From assembly GCA_036245525.1 (NCBI GenBank), contig BTPG01000003.1, forward strand, positions 135,840,873 to 135,904,872: DNA of 64,000 nt, given 5' to 3'. Under the pieces are notes generated by a model. The model saw only the letters and a program-made list of their open reading frames with translations, was not told where the DNA came from and ran no database searches. Below, one piece after another: positions 31,232 to 40,860 of the stretch (the stretch's first letter is position 1; each line of letters opens with the position of its first letter). The translations under genes were made by a program, and so were the position numbers. Source of the stretch: Semisulcospira habei. Taxonomy: Eukaryota; Mollusca; Gastropoda; Semisulcospiridae.

Positions 31232-31448
31232 TATGACCCATTTAACCCCGCGGCTGTATTTCCACATTTTGGAGGTGTCGCATAAAAGACTATGTACCAT
31301 TTGTAAGAGATGGGGGTCGACCATGATAATTCAAGGGTAGTGCCAGATGAGCTTGGCGCCTTCAGGCGCCAAGCTCATCTGGCACTACCCTTGAATTATC
31401 ATGGTCAATCCATCGCATGCTGTAGGGCGTTGGGGCTAAATAGGTTAA
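31232..31448. mobile_element. HPB hairpin, covarying
   Basis: Near-perfect palindrome with CCAGATGAGCTTGG pairing with CCAAGCTCATCTGG; most copies have AGATTAG/CTAATCT. Right end TTGGGGCTAAATAGGTTAA. Confidence 0.9.
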
Positions 31449-31504
31449 GCAGTGTTGACTACATTCAGCTGCAGCTGCGAGTTGTCGTCTGTTAGTTTTC
31501 AACA

Positions 31505-31660
31505 CGATGACGTGTAGTTATGCGTCTTTTCCGCCGAGCAGTGTTAGTCAAGGGGATAGTCTACTCTGTAGGATTTGGTCGATCACTAGAATCCACTGTT
31601 CGTTTAACGCCTTGGCTGGGACTGGTATCGTTCAGCGGAAAAGACGCCGGCATAGTTACA
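31505..31660. mobile_element. HPO-like fragments
   Basis: ATGCGTCTTTTCCGCCGAGC...GTTAGTCAAGGGGAT and TTAACGCCTTGGCTGGGACT...CAGCGGAAAAGACGCC carry HPO words in both orientations but the copy is rearranged. Confidence 0.45.
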
Positions 31661-31699
31661 CTTCTTTTCTTTGGCGCGGCATTGTCATTTTCTGGGGTG

Positions 31700-31763
31700 T
31701 AATCCTTTGCAGTCGGTATCGCTTTTTTTGTCGAAAAAGTGATTCCGACAGCCAAAGAGCTAA
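31700..31763. mobile_element. HPC hairpin
   Basis: TAATCCTTTGCAGTCGGTATC ... GATTCCGACAGCCAAAGAGCTAA, a shortened copy. Confidence 0.65.
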
Positions 31764-31980
31764 CGTCATTGACACCGTCATTGTCCGCTTGTATTGTGCA
31801 GCTACCTATTGTGACAACAAAAGCGTTATCGATTTAGTGGAAGGCCGTCAGAGGATTTGTTCCTTGCACAAAACGTTTCGTCTCACATTTCAGATGATTT
31901 GTAAGGAAGTGAAAAAAGTCCGCTGTGAAATTTTGCCCAGCAGGCTCACACTGTGCAAAGTTAATAATAAGTGCGTATAC
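31764..31980. other. No recognisable gene
   Basis: No supported gene. Confidence 0.4.
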
Positions 31981-32141
31981 GTGCGTGGTTGTGTGTGTGC
32001 GCGCGTGTGTACGTGTGCGCGCGCTCGTGTGTGTTTGTGCGTGTGGTGTGTGCGTGTGTCTGTGTGTGTGTGTGCGCGCGTGTATGTGTTCAAAGTGTCT
32101 GTATGTATGTGTCTGTGTGTGCGTGCGTGTGGTGTTTGTGT

Positions 32142-32232
<91 letters not shown>
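31981..32232. repeat. (GT)n and GTGC-rich microsatellite
   Basis: Imperfect GT/GC tract from 31981, pure (GT)n from about 32139 to 32231. It is bounded by a direct repeat: CAGGCTCACACTGTGCAAAG before and CAGGCTCACTGTGAAAG after, so the array expanded within a duplicated segment. Confidence 0.9.
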
Positions 32233-32234
<2 letters not shown>

Positions 32235-32395
32235 GCTCACTGTGAAAGTTAATAAAGTGTGGGTATGCGTGCGTGCGTGTGAACGGGTTTTGAGAAAGAG
32301 ATAGAGAGGGGGAATTGTAACGTTTATTACCTTTTCCAGCGTCGTATATCACTTTGACGTGTAGAGGCGAATAGTTGACAAATTCCAGTTGTTTC

Positions 32396-32565
32396 TTAAC
32401 CCATTTAAGCCACGGCCGCACTTTCCAAATATTGCAAGTGTTACCTAACGACTGTGTACCAGCTGCAGGAGATAGATTGACCATGATAATTTAAGGGTAG
32501 TTCCAGATTAGATTATCATGGTCAGTCAACCTCCTGCTGTAGGGCGTTGGGGCTAAATAGGTTAA
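32396..32565. mobile_element. HPB element, core shortened
   Basis: Both ends TTAACCCATTTAAGCC and GGGGCTAAATAGGTTAA are intact with the GACTGTGTACC flank. The palindrome collapsed to AGGGTAGTTCCAGATTAG-ATTATCATGGTCA, losing most of one arm. Confidence 0.85.
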
Positions 32566-32738
32566 CATTGCTGGAAAGTTTGATAAGCCGTGTCAGCCTT
32601 GTATCTGAAAGGCATTGTCTACTGTATTCTGAGAATGGCATCAGGCGGGTACACGGAAACTAATTAGTAATCCCGATCAGATTGCTTTACACGGTGCTTT
32701 CTAACCATGCTGTATCGCTTTGATATAATGATGTTCTG

Positions 32739-32760
32739 ACAACAACAACAACAACAACAA
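32739..32760. repeat. (CAA)n
   Basis: Seven ACA units. Confidence 0.95.
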
Positions 32761-32762
32761 AG

Positions 32763-33050
32763 GGTGACTGCCAAGCCTGTCAAATGCGAAGAAAATTCCA
32801 GCGAAAAGAAAAAAACCAAACACGCTTAGAAAAACAATTACAACGCACATTGGTGTAACTTGTCTTTTCTAGCGCGCTTTTCTGTCTTCGTTTGGGGCCG
32901 CCGTCAGATGGCCTTAGTCGCCTGCTCGGCGTTAAACCCCAATAACTAACTCTTCGTTTGGGATTTTCTTTCAGTTGCGTTGTAATTGACCTTGACCTTT
33001 TTTTAATTTTTTTTTAGCGTGTTTCTTTCTTCATTGAAATTTTCTTGGAT
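32763..33050. mobile_element. Foldback element with AACACGCT / AGCGTGTT arms
   Basis: CCAAACACGCTTAG...CAATTACAACGCA at the left pairs with TGCGTTGTAATTG...AGCGTGTTTC at the right, about 60 bp arms. A partial left-arm copy (GTGACTGCCAAGCGTGTAAA) is at 35900-35965. A SINE 3' end lies between the arms at 32900-32950. Confidence 0.6.
32900..32950 (+). mobile_element. SINE 3' end
   Basis: GTCAGATGGCCTTAGTCGCC, TGCTCGGCGTTAAACCCC and AATAACTAAC. The same tail occurs at 36620 and 52727. Confidence 0.7.
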
Positions 33051-33234
33051 ATAATTATGACAGTCTACTCTGGAAGTGAAATAATTATGAGACCTAGGTT
33101 AGACGGAGGTTCACGGTGACCTGCCCACACTTTTCTTTGCGTCTTTTGTCGGGAGAAAGACTCATAAACCGAAAAAGGAGCGAATTTGAAAAGGAACCTA
33201 TTCTGACGAGTTTCCAGCGGTTGCCAGTCCGTCT

Positions 33235-33300
33235 GCAAGAGACATAGATCCTCACGAGCCCTTGCAACCGCAAGGGCTCGTGAGGATCTATACCTCTTGC
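33235..33300. mobile_element. HPA hairpin, covarying
   Basis: CCTCACGAGCCCTTGC pairs with GCAAGGGCTCGTGAGG. CACGAG/CTCGTG and CTTGC/GCAAG are both private paired variants. Confidence 0.93.
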
Positions 33301-33502
33301 TGGTAGTTTGTAGCCGACTCTGCGAGAGTCTTCTCTATGTTTGCGTGTCGGAATAAACAACAAAACATGCAGCCATTGCTTGTCTTGAGAGGTCGTTATT
33401 TTCGCCCATTACATTGGAGTTTATTTGAAATGTTTTTTAACATCTACGATCGATGGCCAGGGTGATGCTAGTTTTATGACGCAAGCCATTCGTCAGCTCT
33501 TC

Positions 33503-33568
33503 CACGAGGGCACAGATTCTCATCAGCCCCTGCCAGTGCAGGGGCTCATGCGAATCTATGCCCTTTTG
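33503..33568. mobile_element. HPA hairpin
   Basis: GAGGGCACAGATTCTCATCA pairs with CATGCGAATCTATGCCCTTT with four mismatches; the loop is shared with typical copies. Confidence 0.8.
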
Positions 33569-33827
33569 GTCTGTTGGCTTGTCGATAGATCTACTGGTAC
33601 TTCGTAGAAGGAGGAATGTTTGAAAGTCAACGGAGTAATGATGTTGCGTTTACAGTGCTCACAAGAGCAGTTTACTTTAGCCTGAACGAGTTTGTAGCCG
33701 CAGAACTGAACACAGGCAAAAGAATGCTGCAGTGAAATTGCTGGTGGTAATTTGTTGGCTGTGTTAGTGCTGGATCGCGGGTGCACTCGAAACCCTGGCC
33801 AGCATTCTGATCATCGAAAGAGGGATG
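33569..33827. other. No recognisable gene
   Basis: No supported gene. Confidence 0.4.
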
Positions 33828-33907
33828 TTAACTCTTTTGCTGTCTTTAGCGGTTTTTGTCGCGATAATTCCTGCGACATAAACCGCTACCGACAGCTAAA
33901 AGATTAA
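33828..33907. mobile_element. HPC hairpin (TTAA-type MITE)
   Basis: TTAACTCTTTTGCTGTCTTTAG ... CTACCGACAGCTAAAAGATTAA; TTTTGCTGTC pairs imperfectly with GACAGCTAAAAGA. TTAA at both ends. Confidence 0.8.
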
Positions 33908-34003
33908 GCACAACAAGTGCGACGTTTTGCAAAAAGATACATGATTTGGTTTCCATGATTAGGTTTTAATTAGCCTAAAAGTGTCGTTTGTGTCATCTAA
34001 CAT

Positions 34004-34165
34004 TCATTTTCTGATTGGTCAAGACGTCTTGCATATGTCAGGTGACATTTTCCGATTGGTCAGGACGTCTCGCTTATGTCACGTGGCATTTTCCGATTGG
34101 TCAAAACGTCTTATGTCACGTGACATTTTTGATAGGTAGGGGGATGCCCTTTAGGTCACATGATG
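34004..34165. repeat. Tandem array carrying ATTGG, GACGTC-like and CACGTG-like words
   Basis: Three units of 37-45 bp and a decayed fourth. Each reads ATTTTC-x-GATTGGTCA, then GACGTCT or AACGTCT, then TATGTCACGTGACATT or close. ATTGG is an inverted CCAAT box, GACGTC resembles a CRE half-site pair, and CACGTG is an E box. A regulatory role is inference only. Confidence 0.6.
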
Positions 34166-34218
34166 TTTTCTTGTGACTTTGAGTGTTGGACGTTTGTTGT
34201 TGTTTTTATTTTTATGTG

Positions 34219-34263
34219 TACCCTATCCTGCGATAAAAAAAAAAACAAAAAAAAAAAAAAAAA
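34219..34263. repeat. Poly-A tract
   Basis: A run with one C interruption. Confidence 0.95.
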
Positions 34264-34587
34264 CGAGATAAGCTTGTGCCGCCTCCGATGCTAGGGGAGG
34301 CGATTTGTTGCCTCACGCACCCAATGACCCAGGGACCCTACGTCAAGTGCCTGTGTGTTGCTGAAGAAGAAGAAAAAACATGTTGCAGGAAGCATGCAGA
34401 GGGCAAGGTCCGATATTGGTGATGGGGAAAGAAAGAGACAGGGGTCTCATCTCAATTATGACTCACTCATAATTATTACGTCTGCCTGCGTAGATTGCGC
34501 GGCCACCACGCTTTCCTGGGCAGAGTCGAGAGTTTTATGTGTTTTTTTAGTCGGTGAAAAATAGGTCCTCACCTAGGTTCTCAACGT
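34264..34587. other. No recognisable gene
   Basis: No supported gene. Confidence 0.4.
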
Positions 34588-34652
34588 GCAAGTGATATAG
34601 AATCACATGAGCCTCGGCACCTGCAGGGGCTCTTGCGAATCTGTACCTCTTG
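34588..34652. mobile_element. HPA hairpin, diverged
   Basis: GCAAGTGATATAGAATCACA / TGCGAATCTGTACCTCTTG with several mismatches. Confidence 0.7.
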
Positions 34653-34819
34653 TTGATCGACATCTGCTTCAGCTGTGCCTCAGCTGGAGGGGGTTGTCTG
34701 TGGTCGAGTGCACGACTGTGAGAAATTGACTTTTGTTTTAGTTCAGGAAAGCAGCTTTCCGCACCAACCCCACCCTTTTCCCACACCACCCCCACCCCCA
34801 CCCTTTTCTGACGAGAAAG

Positions 34820-34975
34820 GAATCACCACGACCCAGCTGCAAGAGACATAGATCCTCATGAGCCCCTGCAATTGCGGGGGTTCATGAGGATCTATGCCGC
34901 TTGCTGACTCCACTTTGTATCCATGTTCCTTGTACAGCTGGGAATCTTTGGCGTTGCATCTACACAGTTGGCGTC
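34820..34975. mobile_element. HPA2 element
   Basis: ACGACCCAGCTGCAAGAGAC left flank, HPA palindrome 34839-34904, right flank TGACTCCACTTTGTATCC, TTGTACAGCTGGGAATCTTT, GGCGTTGCATCTACACAG. This matches the flanks at 23799 and 52172. Confidence 0.85.
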
Positions 34976-34993
34976 CAGTGACAGTAAAGGAGT

Positions 34994-35073
34994 TTAACTC
35001 ATTCGAGACGCGCCGCCTCCGGATACGCGGCTTAAGCCGCGTATCCGGAGGCGGCACGTCTCGAATGAGTTAA
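34994..35073. mobile_element. HPG hairpin (TTAA-type MITE)
   Basis: TTAACTCATTCGAGACGCGC ... GCACGTCTCGAATGAGTTAA with inner CCGGATACGCGGCTTAAGCC. Near-perfect palindrome of 80 bp with TTAA at both ends. Confidence 0.92.
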
Positions 35074-35089
35074 GAAGGACCCTCCATCT

Positions 35090-35154
35090 GCAAGAGGCAT
35101 AGATTCGTCTGTGCTTCAGCGACTTTTGGGCTCATGAGAATCCATTCCTTTTGC
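35090..35154. mobile_element. HPA hairpin, diverged centre
   Basis: GCAAGAGGCATAGATTCGTC and GCTCATGAGAATCCATTCCT; the loop region is replaced by unrelated sequence. Confidence 0.75.
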
Positions 35155-35640
35155 TAGCAAGGCTGCCGCTTGGGGGGTGCGGGGCTGGGTGGGGGTGGGG
35201 GGGGGCGGGGGGAGTGCTGTTTTGTGCTTGACGTTACCAGTGGACTGTTGTAATCGGTTTTGGCATTGCTTTTGCATGAATTAACTACAACAATCCCAGC
35301 AATCAAGTTGACAAAAGAAGTTTTTCCTTCCCGAATGTTTTATTTGTATTTTGCTTTCTAACGCTCCCCTCACGTACATGCTGTTAATGTTGGGTTGATG
35401 TGTGTGCGCGTGCGCGCGCGCGCGCGTGTGACAATACTGGTTTTGAGCTTAAATTTCATTAATCATTTTTAAACATAATATTAGGACTTAGACTTTGACT
35501 AGTTGTTGGAGAACCTGGATTTTGGTATGAGCGATTTGACTAGTAAAATGGAGTCATCTTCACTTGACCTTGGAGTGTTTTATGTCAGTAATTTGACGGT
35601 TGACGATCTGGCACCAACTTTGAGCTACGATGGTCTTATT
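35155..35640. other. No gene; G-rich and (CG)n patches
   Basis: G-rich at 35174-35214; (GC)n at 35406-35428. No supported gene. Confidence 0.45.
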
Positions 35641-35790
35641 ATACAGTGTTAGGTAGACTCATTTGGCGTCTGAGGGTACGTATTCACTTGAAACATCCTG
35701 AAGGCACCATCTTTCAACTATCATGGTCGACCTATTTCCTGAAACTGTAAAGTAGTCCTGAGAGGACAGCTCACAAATTGAGCAAGTTAA
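35641..35790. mobile_element. Decayed HPB element
   Basis: Only the right side is clear: ACTATCATGGTCGACC, TTTCCTGAAACTGTAAAG and CTGAGAGGACAGCTCACAAA, ending at TTAA. Confidence 0.5.
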
Positions 35791-35877
35791 CCCTTTCGTT
35801 GTCGGTAGCGTTTTTTGTCGCGATAATTCCTGCATGAATCATCTCGACAAGAAGCGCTACTGACAGCCGAAGGGGTT
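35787..35877. mobile_element. HPC hairpin (TTAA-type MITE)
   Basis: TTAACCCTTTCGTTGTCGGT ... CGCTACTGACAGCCGAAGGGGTT. It shares its left TTAA with the decayed HPB, i.e. two elements abut at one TTAA. Confidence 0.85.
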
Positions 35878-35977
35878 CCAAGCCCTGATCAAAATGAAGG
35901 TGACTGCCAAGCGTGTAAAATGCAAAGGAAGAAACAAGCTTAGAAAGGACAACTATACAAGTTGATTATTGGTTCCT

Positions 35978-36042
35978 CACACTAGTTGTCTCCCTCGATT
36001 TGCTGCCGCTGAGCGGCAGCGAATCAAGGGAGACAACCAGTA
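35978..36042. mobile_element. HPE hairpin
   Basis: CACACTAGTTGTCTCCCTCG / AATCAAGGGAGACAACCAGT with inner GCCGCTGAGCGGC. Confidence 0.85.
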
Positions 36043-36530
36043 TGTCGGCCCCTTTGTCTCTACGCAACACGGTCCGGATCTGGGAGGTCATCGCGCATAA
36101 CAACAGGTCCCAATTTAGGGGAGGTGGTCCCGAGGGTCCTTGGAGTCTGAGCAGTCTCTGCTTTATAATTCGCACATCAGTTGTCATCTTTTCACGCTCC
36201 CACCCTCCTTATCCCCCCCCCCCCCTTCCCATTCCCCGCCTTCCCTCGGTCTCAGAGTTTCACTCCGAGCGCCAAATCGGTTGCATTATGAAAACACGGG
36301 AGTTACCAATTCAAAGGTTAGATGAAATTGGCCATGATAGTTCTTTAGTATTTCCCAGATGACCTTGGCACCCCTGTATAATCATAAAGAACAGTCAAGT
36401 ATAGAGCGACTTGTATAGAGCGACCACCTGTCTAAGCAGACCAACCAGTTTTGGGCCCATGATCTTCTTTCTGTTACGTAGTTGAAAATGTGTAGGGATA
36501 CTTTCTGTGTAAAGCGACCAGTTTTTTGTT

Positions 36531-36531
<1 letters not shown>
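36043..36531. other. No gene; decayed HPB near 36330
   Basis: GGCCATGATAGTTCTTTAGT...CAGATGACCTTGGCACC recalls one HPB arm. A C-run lies at 36213-36223. Confidence 0.4.

Positions 36532-36566
<35 letters not shown>
36532..36566. repeat. Poly-T tract
   Basis: Uninterrupted T run of about 34. Confidence 0.95.
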
Positions 36567-36568
<2 letters not shown>

Positions 36569-36619
36569 TCTTTGATGGTCGCCTTGCATTATTGCGGCCA
36601 GTCCACCCCGTAGTCTCCC

Positions 36620-36674
36620 GCCATGAGATGGCCTTAGTTGACTGCTCGGCGTTAAACTCAAATAACTGACTAAC
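36620..36674 (+). mobile_element. SINE 3' end
   Basis: CCATGAGATGGCCTTAGTTG, CTGCTCGGCGTTAAACTC, AATAACTGACTAAC. Same tail as 32900. Confidence 0.7.
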
Positions 36675-36761
36675 CACCATGCATTCTGGATTAGAAGCCA
36701 GAGATATTCCACATCCCTAGTCATTGCACCCAGTCCAGCACTCGTCACAGTTTCCTCCACT

Positions 36762-36830
36762 AGCAGTGGGCACAGCTCTTCATGAGCGCCCGCAAGTGAC
36801 AGGGGCGTATGAAGAGCCATGACTACTGCT
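36762..36830. mobile_element. HPA-like hairpin, diverged
   Basis: AGCAGTGGGCACAGCTCTTC pairs with GAAGAGCCATGACTACTGCT. GCTCTTCAT/ATGAAGAGC replaces the family arm in both halves. Confidence 0.75.
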
Positions 36831-37043
36831 GGCAAGGCTCAACGACAATTTACACCACTTTCTCTCAGTCTGAGATATCCATGAGAGTGTGCTGCTAGTA
36901 TTGCGTGCACCCTCATGTCCGTCTGATATTATGCGGGACCTTGTCTCAAGAGAGCCCTGATGAAGTCAAAGGCCCAAACCCCAGTCATACTCCTCCTTTC
37001 GAGTAGCGGAGACGCAAGTTATACTGGCCGATACCCTTTTTTT

Positions 37044-37199
37044 GCAAGATGCATGGATTCTCATGAGCCCCTGCGAAAATAAAATGTATTGGTCGACAGA
37101 CTTCGATCAAACCATTTGAGTGCAACCGGTTTCATTGTGCTTGAGAACCGTGCTCTTTCTCGGAGATTTTTTAGGCTCATGAGAATCCGTACCTCTTGT
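37044..37199. mobile_element. HPA hairpin split by a 99-bp loop insertion
   Basis: Left arm GCAAGATGCATGGATTCTCA...CCCCTGCG (37044-37075) and right arm GCTCATGAGAATCCGTACCT (37175-37199) are separated by AT-rich sequence at 37076-37174. Confidence 0.8.
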
Positions 37200-37258
37200 G
37201 CTTGTGTAGGGGCTGGTGGAAGAGGTTGTGTGTAATCAAGTTCGTCAGGCTGTGACCC

Positions 37259-37321
37259 TGGTTGTCTCCCTCGATTCGCTACCGCTTGTCAGCGGTAGGG
37301 AATCGAGGGAGACAACCAGTG
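37259..37321. mobile_element. HPE hairpin
   Basis: CTGGTTGTCTCCCTCGATTC / GGAATCGAGGGAGACAACCAG, inner TACCGCT-TGTC-AGCGGTA. Confidence 0.9.
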
Positions 37322-37472
37322 TGGGCACATTGCATTGTGGTGTAAATTGCCCCTCCGCCTGAGTCGAAGGTCGCAGTAATTAGTCTCCCGAAGGCTGGTG
37401 ACTAAGGCATCAAAATGGATCAGCCGATCTGCGGGATTTTTTTAGGATTTTTTTTTAAAGTGTGTGTGTGCG

Positions 37473-37530
37473 TGGGGGGGGGGGGGGGGTATTCTTTTGT
37501 TAAATTCTTTAGCTGGAAAATCGAGCCGCC

Positions 37531-37604
<74 letters not shown>
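37473..37604. repeat. Poly-G then (CT)n microsatellite
   Basis: G run at 37475-37489 and about 35 CT units at 37534-37604. Confidence 0.95.
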
Positions 37605-37609
<5 letters not shown>

Positions 37610-37839
37610 TGTGTGTCTATTTCCTCTCCTCTTCGTTACAGCCATGGTTCTTTATTAAACTGGACTGCGAATTTAGGGCCGATTATTAAAATTCAATGTG
37701 GCATTTAGCGTCCTCGGGTATCTCTCTCATTTTTTCCCTTTCTTTTTCTTTTCTTTCTAAAACGCCTTTAGGGTGCAGGAAGGCGGTGTCTGATGTCTCA
37801 TTAGCGAAAGCTGTCTTGGCCTCTTCGTGGCACTCATCT

Positions 37840-37905
37840 GCAATAGGCATAGATCCTCATGTGCCTCCGCAAGTGCGGGGGCTCATGAGAATTTTTACCT
37901 CTTGC
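37840..37905. mobile_element. HPA hairpin
   Basis: GCAATAGGCATAGATCCTCA / TCATGAGAATTTTTACCTCT; decay concentrated in the right arm. Confidence 0.85.
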
Positions 37906-38301
37906 TTTTGATAACAGTCTTTAATCGTTTCTGCTTTGGGCGAGGCTGTCGGCGTTGCGTGTATGATGAAGGCATGTTGGATTTCTTAATTAAAATGTCG
38001 ACATCACCGGTGCAATATTGCATGCAGCGATCGCTGTGGCGGGGTTTATTGAGGGCGCTTGCTGAGGTGCGAACAGGGATCAAATTTTCACGATTCGACG
38101 CTTCAGAAAGCCCCACAGCCTTTACCGATCACAAGCGCTGGAGAGAGAAAAAAAAAATGACCAAAAGGAAAACCCACTCAGTGCCCCTGAGCACAAGTCT
38201 AATGACGCTCGCTTCAGTCCGCTCTCGCTAAAACAAAAGCTCATTTCTCTACAGTTATAAAGCCGAATTTCTTTCTCTGAAAAATGGAGCTGAGGCCTTA
38301 T
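37906..38301. other. No recognisable gene
   Basis: Open frames here begin within the hairpin and show no known domain. Confidence 0.4.
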
Positions 38302-38358
38302 GCAAGAGGATTTGATTCTCATGAGGCTTCAGGGGCTCATGAGAATCGAAGCTTCTTG
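38302..38358. mobile_element. HPA hairpin, short-stem
   Basis: GATTTGATTCTCATGAG / CTCATGAGAATCGAAGC with TTTGATTC/GAATCGAA paired variants; CCCCTGC reduced to CTTCAGGGG. Confidence 0.85.
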
Positions 38359-38744
38359 AATACAGCAGGGGCTCTCTGGAGGTGTTCGCGACAGTGTGAT
38401 TTCACGCGTAGAGCCCCGAAGGTGTGAATGTTTTTGACGCCTTTGATGACAAAGTGCCTCGCGTGTGCAAGCAATATGCAATAAATGAATAATTAATTCA
38501 CGGTCCGATTAGCACAGACGCAGGGGGGATATTGGGCAGAACTCTATCATGCATTGCAACAGTTTCAGTTCCCATACGCCTGACACACAGGCATGCAACT
38601 AAATAGACCATGCCTGCTGGCATTCGCATGAGCCCATGAGAGTCTGTGCCTTAGCTGATGGAACAACTCAATCAAGGAAATTGTTTTTTCTGCGACACGA
38701 CTTTGACGTCTGAAAAGCAGAGCCGTGCAATGCAGAGTCATTCC
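38359..38744. other. No gene; decayed HPA at about 38610
   Basis: GCTGGCATTCGCATGAGCCC ATGAGAGTCTGTGCC-like text at 38616-38652 is a collapsed HPA. Confidence 0.5.
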
Positions 38745-38811
38745 AGCAAAAGGCATAGATTCTCATGAGCCCCTGCTGCCGCAGGGGCTCATGAGAATCT
38801 ATGCCTTTTGC
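38745..38811. mobile_element. HPA hairpin, near-perfect
   Basis: GCAAAAGGCATAGATTCTCA pairs fully, ending ATCTATGCCTTTTGC. The AAAAGG/CCTTTT variant is in both arms. Confidence 0.95.
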
Positions 38812-39380
38812 AGATGCAGAGGGAAAAGTGTTTTCATGCTTCACAGCTCTATTGTGCTGTTGCGTAACGCATGAGTTGAGTTAACCGGCATTAATAATGT
38901 TTCTTGTCATTATGGATGCCGTCAATATTTGCCGCTGTTGTGACTGATTGCGCTGTTTGACTCAATAGAGAAACGCAGTGCGTGTGTTGCTTGGGTGCGG
39001 TTATGAAAACGACATTATAATTGATTGTTCGCATTGACCAATGTTATAATGACTGATCTATAAGTATCTGACAAAATCGTGATAACCAGTTTAAAGCAAG
39101 CTGCCTCTTATGAAATGTCTGTGTGCGAATCCGATATAATTCGTTGTTTCCCTTTCTGTGCTTGAAGTAACTACTCTAGCATAATGATATATTTAGCAAT
39201 AACACCCCACCCCCCCACCCCACCCATCCCCCACCCCTTCCTCACCACCCCATCAAAAGCACTACCACATCACGCGTTGTTGTTGTTGTTTGTTTGTTTG
39301 TTTCCGCATGCAACCATGTAAGTTGAAATTTTGGCGCGAAGTCATGAGGTCAAACAAATGAAAGGACCATTATTTACTCC
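38812..39380. other. No gene; C-rich and (TTG)n patches
   Basis: C-rich at 39205-39251, GTT repeats at 39278-39302. No supported gene. Confidence 0.45.
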
Positions 39381-39563
39381 CAACGCTCTACAGCAGGAGA
39401 TGGATGGGTCATGATTATTCAAGGGTGGTGCCAGATTAGCTCGGCGCCATCAGGCGCCAAGCTAATCTGGCACTACCCTTGAATTATCATGGTCGATCCA
39501 TCTCCGGAAAATGGTGCATAGTCGTTGGGTGACACCTCCAAAATGTGGGGTTAAATGGGTTAA
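39381..39563. mobile_element. HPB hairpin
   Basis: GAGATGGATGGGTCATGATT ... palindrome with GGCGCCATCAGGCGCC ... GATCCATCTCC. Right end GGGGTTAAATGGGTTAA. Confidence 0.88.
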
Positions 39564-39907
39564 GCCATCAGCATGAAAAATATCAAGTGTAACTCCATGG
39601 GACTCGGTCTTTTGAGCGTCTGGTGCGTCTCATGCGAATCATTCTGCACAGCCATTCGATCTTGAATTGAACTGCAGTAGAATAAGCTCTTTCTGTTGCA
39701 CTTTCTTTCGATTGAAGATAGTTCCTCCTTGTCGGAATAATTCATGCGAGATGATGATCCAACCAATATTGCAATGTACTGTTGGCACAATAAAGACGGC
39801 GCTATCTCTGTGCCATCCGCTATCTTCGTCCTCATAACAGGCCATCAGCGAACGAACGAGCAATGAGACTAGCCAAGGTCTCCAGCAGCGCTCTGGTCGC
39901 GACATGT
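39564..39907. other. No recognisable gene
   Basis: No supported gene. Confidence 0.4.
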
Positions 39908-39972
39908 GCAAGAGGCATAGATCTTCATGAGCCCACGCAGTTGCGGGGGCTCATGAAGATCTATGCCTCTTG
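39908..39972. mobile_element. HPA hairpin, covarying
   Basis: AGATCTTCATGAG pairs with CTCATGAAGATCT; TCTTC/GAAGA in both arms. Confidence 0.93.
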
Positions 39973-40409
39973 TTGGATGTTTACGTGTGTGTTCTCAGAC
40001 AGAGGAAGTCGTTAGTTTTCAGTATTTGATGAGTAGCAATAAGTCCCAGGGCTCCCATTCCAGGGACTCGAAGTCGCTGGAGATGTGGGATGAAGACTAG
40101 TTGCGGGTCCCCTCGAGTCACAGGGTGGACCTTTATGACCTCCGCTGACATAGAAACGCAGACGTAAAGAGTGGTAACAGTCGCTAGCGAGAAATGTACA
40201 TCCGTATGTGCCTTAGCTTCTTGTGATTGTAAGGGCTCGTGAAAATTGCGAATTCTTATAAATGAAAGCATTTGGTGGTCTTTTAGTCATTTTCTTAGTT
40301 CCATCTATGTACGAGTTTTCCTTGCTGCCTTCAACGTCGTCGCATTAAACACCTCAGTAGAAAAGAGGAATAGGTCCTCATGAGTTCCTGAAGGGTGCAT
40401 TGACTGTAC
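39973..40409. other. No gene; decayed HPA at 40195-40262
   Basis: TACATCCGTATGTGCCTTAG...GGGCTCGTGAAAATTGCG is a strongly decayed HPA-like sequence. Confidence 0.45.
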
Positions 40410-40473
40410 GCAAGAGATAGATCCTCATGAGCCCCCGCAAACGCAGGCGCTCATGAGGATCTATGCCTCTTGC
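40410..40473. mobile_element. HPA hairpin
   Basis: GCAAGAGATAGATCCTCATG pairs with CATGAGGATCTATGCCTCTTGC. Confidence 0.92.
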
Positions 40474-40743
40474 AGATGGATTTAACGCCACATGACCATG
40501 GCCTCTGAATCTGGCTGCTGATCTGCACTACAAGGGGTCCTGGAGTGTTGGCCTCACGCGACCTCCCAATAATTGTGTTGTTAACCTGACTTTCATTTAC
40601 CCATTGCCAATTTAGGGACATTCGATACCATCGATGGCGGGCAGGGGGAACGTGGAGAGGTGTTTGGGTGAGGGGGGTGGGGGGTGCGGAGGAGGAGAAG
40701 AATTAGAGTGGTGGTGTGGAAGGCAGCTGATAAAAGAATGGTA

Positions 40744-40860
40744 CCGTTATATGGCAAAAGCCAGTATATCCAATTTCGAGAAAAGCGAGGTTTTCATTGT
40801 TATACAATGACAAATCTCGCTTCTCCAGAATGCGCGTGCTGGCTTTTTTTAATATAACGG
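40744..40860. mobile_element. Long hairpin with AAAGCGAG core
   Basis: CCGTTATATGGCAAAAGCCAG pairs with CTGGCTTTTTTTAATATAACGG. The inner GAGAAAAGCGAGGTTTTCAT pairs with TGACAAATCTCGCTTCTC. Related core at 5905-6030. Confidence 0.75.

Noticed and set aside
31507..32304. 265-codon open frame rich in Cys/Val and its minus-strand Thr/His counterpart
   Set aside because: Generated by the (GT)n microsatellite, which is open in several frames.
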